A stretch of 64,000 nt of DNA. Origin: Persicaria tinctoria (Eukaryota; Streptophyta; Magnoliopsida; Caryophyllales; Polygonaceae). The position numbers and the translations under genes were made by a program. The first letter of the stretch is position 1. The number at the start of each line of letters is the position of its first letter. The DNA is taken from contig JBANSL010000013.1 of the NCBI GenBank assembly GCA_037127255.1, positions 61,580,688 to 61,644,687 of the forward strand. The letters run 5' to 3'. The notes beneath the pieces are model-generated. The model saw nothing but the letters and a program-made list of their open reading frames with translations. It was not told the DNA's origin and did not search any database. Positions 57,617-64,000 of the stretch are shown here, piece by piece.

Positions 57617-59477
57617 AAAAAATTATATTAATTATACTAGATATATGAATGACAATATTAATATCCGTTATTAAGTAATCAAATACTTAGGTTGTTTTGA
57701 GTATTTTAGGGAAAATGCTAAGATTTTTGTTGGTTTCCGAAATAATAGGGTGACAAGCGTAAAACAATCGTTGGATCTCGTCAAAGAAACACCTACACTC
57801 GATCAAAAGCTTAATATAACGATTAAGTACAAGTGTCAATCCCCTATACAGCGGGTGTTTTATGCATTTCCCTTGTTAACAATCACAACACACAAAGACG
57901 AGATGAAATAATAAGCAAGAACATATCTTAATTTTATGGCAGAAGAGAGAATCAACCGCAGTAGTAAAGTAAAAGAATAGATTTTGACTGTAGTTGAAAG
58001 GTAGAAGCAATCAAAGTATCAAGTAAAGCAAAAGAGAACAATGGTAGATGGATTAGTAGATAGTTTTACCCGTTCATCGCAACATGGTTGGTATCTCAAT
58101 TCTCAAGCTTCTTCTATTTGTGATTAATCAAGTTCTTGATTTATGTAGACACCTTGGGCTGCCTGCACGATCACAAGTGAGTCTCTTACACTATAACATG
58201 GGGTTGAGTGGCATAGATATCCAAGAATACAACGGCATCGAGATCGTCTTGCTTCGGTTTCGTCGACTTGTCACATGGGTTGTCAATCTAGCCATCGCTT
58301 GAAGTAGTCTCAATCAAGATGTCATCTCCTTACACGTCGCAAGGACATGCTGACTACTATATTGATATCGATTTCCCTGCATGCAAAGTCAAAAAACTAG
58401 CGCAAAGCTACTCCATCGATCATCGGTCCATTGAACACACTTCATAATGTTACAATAAAATGCGAAAAAGTTGACAAAACCACCCTTTTCATTATAATTA
58501 AAATACTTTGGGCTTAGATCAACAAGTTACATGGGTGGCAGTTGGAGCAAAGACTAAGGATCGAGTCTCACGAGTGACGATGTGGGAGCAATCTCATTGT
58601 GCGCAGTGAGCACTAGTCCCAAACCCTTATTACCGGTTGAGTCACCATAATTTACCTCATCTCACAATCTGATAGAATAGCCCATGCTAATTGGTGTGAT
58701 TTTCCTTCGAAACCAACCTTGTTGGGCTTAATTCTAATGGGTTGTTTTTTTTAAACTAGGAGCTTCTATGATAACCCATGTTTGGTGCGTGGGTTCGAGT
58801 AGGTGGGCTTGTTTGATGGAGGAATCTTCACGTCAAGTGAGCAAGGAATCAAATTTAGAGATTGATGAAACAAACTACTGAACTGAGTGAGCAATTTCTG
58901 AACATATGATTTATTAGATTTGTCAAATTAATGAGGAATCCAAACATGATTAAATAATGAGTTTTGAGTGTAGTGAGAGAATATGTTAGTCCATACAACT
59001 ATACAAGTTAATGACTACCACTGCCAAGATGCATCTGTTTTTGTAAAGCATCCCCCGACACATAGCTGCACTTTTTTAGTTTCGCAACCAAGTAAAAAAA
59101 CTGAAATGCAGGCTGAAAATCAACCAAACATATCACAACAGCCTCTTTACAAAATCCCAAACTCTTCTGAGTTCAATTTGTGAGCAATTTCTGAAAAGCT
59201 TGATCCCTCCAAACACGAATAGATGAAGTTGATTGGAGAGCTTTCAGAAGTAGTCAATATCCCATATAATTAACCGTTTATTTCTTCACCTTAGATTCAA
59301 GAATTTAGAATTTTAGTTATAATTATTTGAACAGTTTCATTACTCGATGAAACTCAATTGTAAAAATATTCTAAATACAAAGTAATTTGACTTAAAACTA
59401 AAAATAATCTTAGCTGTGATTAAATTGAAATCAAGGTGAGTATCTTGTCACTTTGTAATTAAATTGAAATCAAGGTA
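57617..59477. other. AT-rich spacer, no gene recognised
   Basis: A weak SINE-like stretch (GGTGGCAGTTGGAGC then GGATCGAGTCTC) lies at about 58534-58585, without a visible target duplication. A 20-bp phrase (AATTAAATTGAAATCAAGGT) is nearly duplicated at 59418 and 59457. Confidence 0.45.
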
Positions 59478-59772
59478 GGCCAAAGGTGCCACCAATTTGA
59501 AATTGCAGTTAGGCTTGGACGGCTGTGATTCATTGCTTAGAATGTATGGCTGAGATTGTGATACGTGTAATGGTGAAATGTGTATAAAATGCAATTTTGT
59601 AATAAACCATTGCAATGAATGAAATACAGATTGTCTTCTTCAATTTCTCATCTTTGCTTTCTTTCCAATTTTGGTTTTCTTCTTCACAAACTAACATGGT
59701 ATCAGAACTTTACCTCTAATTCTGTTCGAATTCGCTTCCGCAATAACCTTTTTTGTTCAATCATCATCTCCC

Positions 59773-62700
59773 ATGGCGACTGGTGACAAAGTGGATCCTT
59801 TCGATCCATTATACCTTCATCCCAGTGATCATCTCAGAGCAACTCTGGTCGCACACTCGTTCGACGGGAAGAACTTCGACGAATGGAGAAGAGCGATGTG
59901 TACGACTCTCTCAGGGAAGAACAAACTCTGTTTTGTGAATGGAGTTTATGCGATGCCGCCTGCTACATCGCGAAATTATCCTGAGCAACAATCCAAGAAA
60001 CAGAGTCTTTTTTGCACTAATTGCAAAAAGACCAATCACACTGTGGATATGTGCTATTTCATCATATGTTTTCCTCCAAATTACAAGGAGGAGAAACCAA
60101 AGAAGTTTGCTAGTCAAGTTTTAAAGGGGATTGCAGCAAAGCACCTAAGTTAAGAGTTGAACAGTACAAGCAATTGATGGAGTTGTTGAAACATAAAGAT
60201 GGAGATAAGCATGTCACCACTCTAGGTGATAGCTTTACTAGATTTACAGGTAATGATCTTATTATAGTAGATTCATATCAGTTTTGGATTCTTGATAGTG
60301 GGCCAACAAATCATGTTTTGTGATAGCTATATGTTTGATCCTTTGACTGTTGTCTCACAGTCTTATTCCATCTTGTTGTCGAATGATCTTTCTTTGCAAG
60401 TTAAGTCATATGTTGATGTTTAGATTTGTTCTCAAATAAGATTGAAAAGAGTTTTGTCTGTGTCTGATTTTAAGTGCAATTTATTGTCCATTGGGAGATT
60501 GACAAAGGACATGAGGTGCAATGTAGTATTCACGCCCTTATTATGCATGCTACATGCAGTGCACATGGAGCATCCCCTGATCCTTGGTAGATGCACAAGA
60601 GACTTGTACTTGACACAGTTGAGAGAATTCAAGGCTTCTGCTGGACAAGCCTTAGCTGAGCAAGTTCTTGCCATTCAGCATTACAACACTTTTTTTGGTG
60701 ATTCAAATAAAGCTTCAGTAGGTTCAATAAAGTTGCAGCAACAGGTTCTGTTAAACCTTTTCAGTTGATTCATATAGATGTTTAGGGACCATTTCATGTC
60801 TCTACTCATAATAGAAACAAGTACTTTGTTACTATTGTTGATAATTTTTCCCGTGCTACTTGGATTCATTTGATTCCTTCAAAGGGAAATGCCACAACTG
60901 TCATCATAAATTTTGTTTTCATGGTTGAAACACAGTATGATAGTAAAGTGCAAGTATTGCATTTTGATAATGCTCAGGAGCTTGGGTGGAGCCATGATTC
61001 AGCTGGGTTTCTAGATCAGAAAGGCATAATTCATCAAACTTCTTGTGTGGCAACTCCTCAGCAAAACGGTGTAGTTGAAAGAAAGAATAAGCACATCCTT
61101 GAGGTAGCTCGTGCTCTCTTATTTCAATCTCACTTACCTCTTAAATATTGGGGTGAGTGTGTACTCACAGGCTCACGGCTGTGTACCTCATAAATTGCCT
61201 TCCAAGTAAAGTTTTGCACAACAAAAATCCTTTTGATGCCCTTCACAATTCTGTTCTTACCTATGATCATCTTCGAGCATTTGGTTGTCTATATTTCATG
61301 TCTACTCTTACTCAAGGTAGACACAAGTTTCAGGCTCGAGCTGTCCCATGTATTTTCATTGGCTATCCTTTTGGTAAGAAAGCCTACAAAGTTCTCTCAT
61401 TAGACACTCATACCATTCACATCAGTGGATGTTGTGTTTCATGAACAAATTTTCCCTTATACACAATCTAATAAACCATCCCAACCTCTTTTTCCACCAC
61501 AACCTTTCATCCATGATGACCCACATCAACCTTTGTCCACACCTTCTGTTCTTGTTCCCTAACCTCCTCGGAGGTCCACCAGGACTCATTCCATTCCTTT
61601 ATATCTCAATGATTACATTTGTGGCAATGCAAATGCCATGTGCTGTCATACACTTACCTCCACCATAAATTTCCAAACACAAACTTATTCTTTTTCCCTT
61701 GTAAACCCAATTTCAAAGCCTACCTCTTACAATCATGCTTGTCAATTTAATGTGTGGCAGAAAGCTATAACATATGAGTTCATGGCCTTAGACAACAATC
61801 ATATGTGGGACATTTTCACTCTTCCAAAAGGAAAGAAACCCATCAACTGCAAATGGGTATACAAGGTTAAGCATAAATCAGATGGCTCCATTGAAAGGTA
61901 TAAGGTTCAGCTCGTAGTCCGTGGTTTCACTCAAAAGGAATGTATATACTATAATGAGACCTTCTCCCCTGTGGTGAAAATGAACATTGTCCAAGCCCTT
62001 GTCTTTGTTGCTGTAAAGAACAATTGATCTCTCATGCAACTAGACGTCAATAATGCGTTCCTTCATGGTGATTTACATGAGGAGGTCTACATGAAGGTTC
62101 CACACGTTTGCAGGTTGAAAGTGGTAAAGTTTGCAAACAACGCAAGTCTCTTTATGGCCTTAAGCGGGCATCCCGACAGTGGTATGACAAGCTCTCTCAG
62201 GCTTTGAAGCTTCGGCAATATGTCCAATCTCTCAATGACTACTCTCTTTTCATCAAGAGAGATTTTGTTCATACTACATATGTTGTTGTGTAGGTTGATG
62301 ATGTAATAATCACTGGCAACAATGTGGCTGAGATGACACAACTCAAATAATTTTTTCACCATACCTTCAAGATCAAGGATTTAGGTTCTCTTCACTACTT
62401 CCTTGGGATTAAGTTTGTGCAGACTTCAAATGGTATAGTGCTCAATCAGAGACAATTCATTCTCGATACTATCTTTGAGTTTGGTTGCAACACTAATACT
62501 TCTGCTATCAGTCCTCTTGAGTTAAATGCCAAGCTTCTTCCTACATAAAAGAATCTCCTTTCAAATCCTACTTTGTATCGTCAGCTTGTAGGAAAATTGA
62601 ATTGTATCACAAACACTCGACCTGGCATTGCTTTCTCCATCTAGCATCTGAGTCAATTTATGCAGAAGCTAGCTCAATGTCATTTGGATGCAACATTGAG

Positions 62701-63250
62701 AACCCTTAGGTATTTTAAAGGCACAATTGGTCATTCTCTGCTTCTCAATAACAAGCCTGGATTTTATTTGTTGGGTTATTGTGATTCAGATTGGGCGTTG
62801 TGTCCTTTGACTCAACGTAGTGTTAGTGGTTATGTGATATTTCTTGGTGGCAGTTTGATTTCATGGAAATCTAAAAAGCAGACAATCATTTCATTATCAT
62901 CTGCTGAAGTTGAATATCTCTCTCTAAGGCGTATTTGCACAGAAATTGCTTGGCTCACTAGACTTTTACACGAGCTAGGTGTCCCTGATGTCTCTTCGAT
63001 TCTAGTTAAATGCGACAATCAAGCCGCAATTCACATAGCTCGCAATTCGACTTTTCACGAAAGGACCAAACATATTGATTTGGATTGCCACTATGTTCGA
63101 GAGAAATTGCTTGAAGGTCTTATCTCCCTTCATCATGTTCCAACAATTGATAAACTAGCCGATGCATTGACAAAAACTCTCCCTGGGTATCGTATGCCTT
63201 CAATCTTAGACAAGCTGGGAATATTTCCACCATTCCCACCTTGGGGGGGG
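59773..63250 (+). pseudogene. Copia gag-pol polyprotein remnant
   Basis: The order is gag, protease, integrase, RT, RNase H, the copia order. Gag begins MATGDKVDPFDPLYLHPSDH at 59773 and reaches a zinc knuckle CTNCKKTNHTVDMC (about 60016), with an internal deletion at about 59960. The protease site DSG is at about 60294. Integrase 60770-61200 includes the NGVVERKNKHILEVAR block. RT 61740-62650 includes NCKWVYKVKHKSDGSIERYK and [12 protein letters not shown], but the tyrosine before VDD is a stop codon (TAG at about 62291). RNase H 62690-63230 includes GYCDSDWA, SSAEVEY and KLADALTKTL. Many stops and frameshifts are present, so the copy is non-functional. Confidence 0.88.
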
Positions 63251-63266
63251 GGGGGGAGCTTAGTTC

Positions 63267-63512
63267 TGTTATAGCACAACTCGTGAAAGCTCAAGCCAGA
63301 GGCGCCACCAATTTGAAATTGAAGTTAGGTTTGGACGGCTGTGATTCTTTGCTTAGCATGTATGGTTGAGATTATGGCACGTGTATTGGAGAAATGTGTA
63401 TAAAATGCAATTATGTAATCAACCATTTTAATGAATGAAATACAGATTGTCTTCTTCAATTTCTCATCTTCGTTTTCTCTCCAATTTTGGTTTTCTTCTT
63501 CATAAACTAACA
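63267..63512 (+). repeat. 3' LTR of the copia element
   Basis: It begins TGTTATAGCAC and ends AACTAACA. Its last 210 bases match 59487-59696 closely. A TATA-like TATAAAATGC lies at about 63400. Confidence 0.88.
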
Positions 63513-64000
63513 TTGTGACACTACGTTGGGTGTTGAAATTTGCAAACAAAGCCACCACCACACTATAAGCTTGGCCATGGTGAAATCAACTTACTTGGAA
63601 GTCTTTTGAAGACAAGTGACCCTGCAATTGCAAACCTTGTCTGCAAAACATGGAGCAACCATGAGTGAAGGTTGTGTTATGATTGCGCCTCCTGCAAATT
63701 TCCATTGCCAATGTTGTTCAGACCTCCTGCAACTTGCCTTCGATCATGCTTACTTTCTAGGGCGGAACGAATAGAAATAACAAACAAAGTTCACATCTTA
63801 ATTTTTTTAAAACATTACATCACACATAACTTTTGAGTTCGCAATCTCACATGTCACAAACAAAAATTTTAGTTTCTTCTTCAATAATTTGTCCTGCATC
63901 ATCTCTGCCATGGTTTAAACTGCATTCTTAACTCTTCTTTCTTTCACATTTCTAAGAACATGGAGGATGCCTTCTCTCCCATCTGAAGCCAATGCAATTT
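63513..64000. other. No feature recognised
   Basis: Sequence after the copia element with only short chance open frames. Confidence 0.5.

Larger units (their letters stand above)
59478..63512 (+). mobile_element. Ty1/copia retrotransposon, degenerate
   Basis: The 3' LTR is 63267-63512 (TGTTA...TAACA, 246 bp). The left LTR matches only from about 59478 to 59696, so about 30 bases of its start are lost or replaced. TGGTATCAGAAC at 59697-59708 is the tRNA-iMet primer site. A run of 14 G with AGCTTAG before the 3' LTR is the purine tract position. No target duplication could be found, consistent with the damaged left end. Confidence 0.85.

Noticed and set aside
58534..58720. SINE
   Set aside because: The A- and B-box matches are weak, and there is no target duplication or A-tail.
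1..64000. Integrated plant pararetrovirus or toxin gene
   Set aside because: All reverse-transcriptase, integrase or RNase H pieces belong to LINE, gypsy or copia elements; no movement protein, coat protein or toxin domain was seen.

Overview
This window is nuclear DNA of a flowering plant, most probably a eudicot. The evidence is three intron-containing plant genes (gamma-tubulin, an AG-peptide and an MTM1-type mitochondrial carrier) set among plant-specific transposon families. I cannot name the species. All boundaries, duplications and splice sites were read by eye from the sequence.

Layout, transposon-rich left half. 1-835 is the 3' end of a LINE. 1347-5459 is a non-autonomous element with TIRs of about 190 bp and a 9-bp target duplication (MULE-like), split by a hAT element (1536-4890, exact 8-bp TSD). 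5735-32972 is a 27-kb Mutator-like element (9-bp TSD AAGTTAATT) of the kind that carries a Ulp1/SUMO-protease gene. It holds two copies of a DUF1985 + C48 protease gene on the + strand and a convergent MURA-type transposase on the - strand, all with lesions. Protease copy 1 is cut between its catalytic Asp and Cys by a 14.2-kb LTR-type insertion (10004-24232, TSD ACTGC). That insertion itself holds a tandem TRIM array (11091-12003), a run of hairpin-forming repeats (14380-15382, resumed after 23743) and a complete Ty3/gypsy element with two 2-kb LTRs (15383-23742).

Middle. 33040-38670 is a four-level nest: a copia remnant, cut by a TTF-type hAT element (33232-38384), cut by a solo LTR on the - strand (34087-37208), cut by a related solo LTR on the + strand (35345-36927). 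The three insertions have perfect 8-, 5- and 5-bp duplications. LTR and LINE fragments follow up to about 40.2 kb.

Gene-rich part, 40.7-54.2 kb. It holds gamma-tubulin (11 exons, +), a 71-residue GPI-anchored arabinogalactan peptide (2 exons, +) and the MTM1/SLC25A39-like carrier (10 exons, -). All three reading frames are intact. Small insertions sit between them: a 100-bp tRNA-like SINE, a Stowaway MITE and a 183-bp SINE with a 20-bp TSD.

Right end. A 875-bp hAT MITE (55608-56482) interrupts a sequence with coding-like pieces. A degenerate Ty1/copia element fills 59478-63512. The remaining spacers hold nothing I can assign.

The least explained signals are non-coding: paired hairpins whose stems vary in a compensatory way, a GTGACAYGGG word scattered through the large MULE, and arrays of TCGATATCGA-like palindromes shared by several LTR families.
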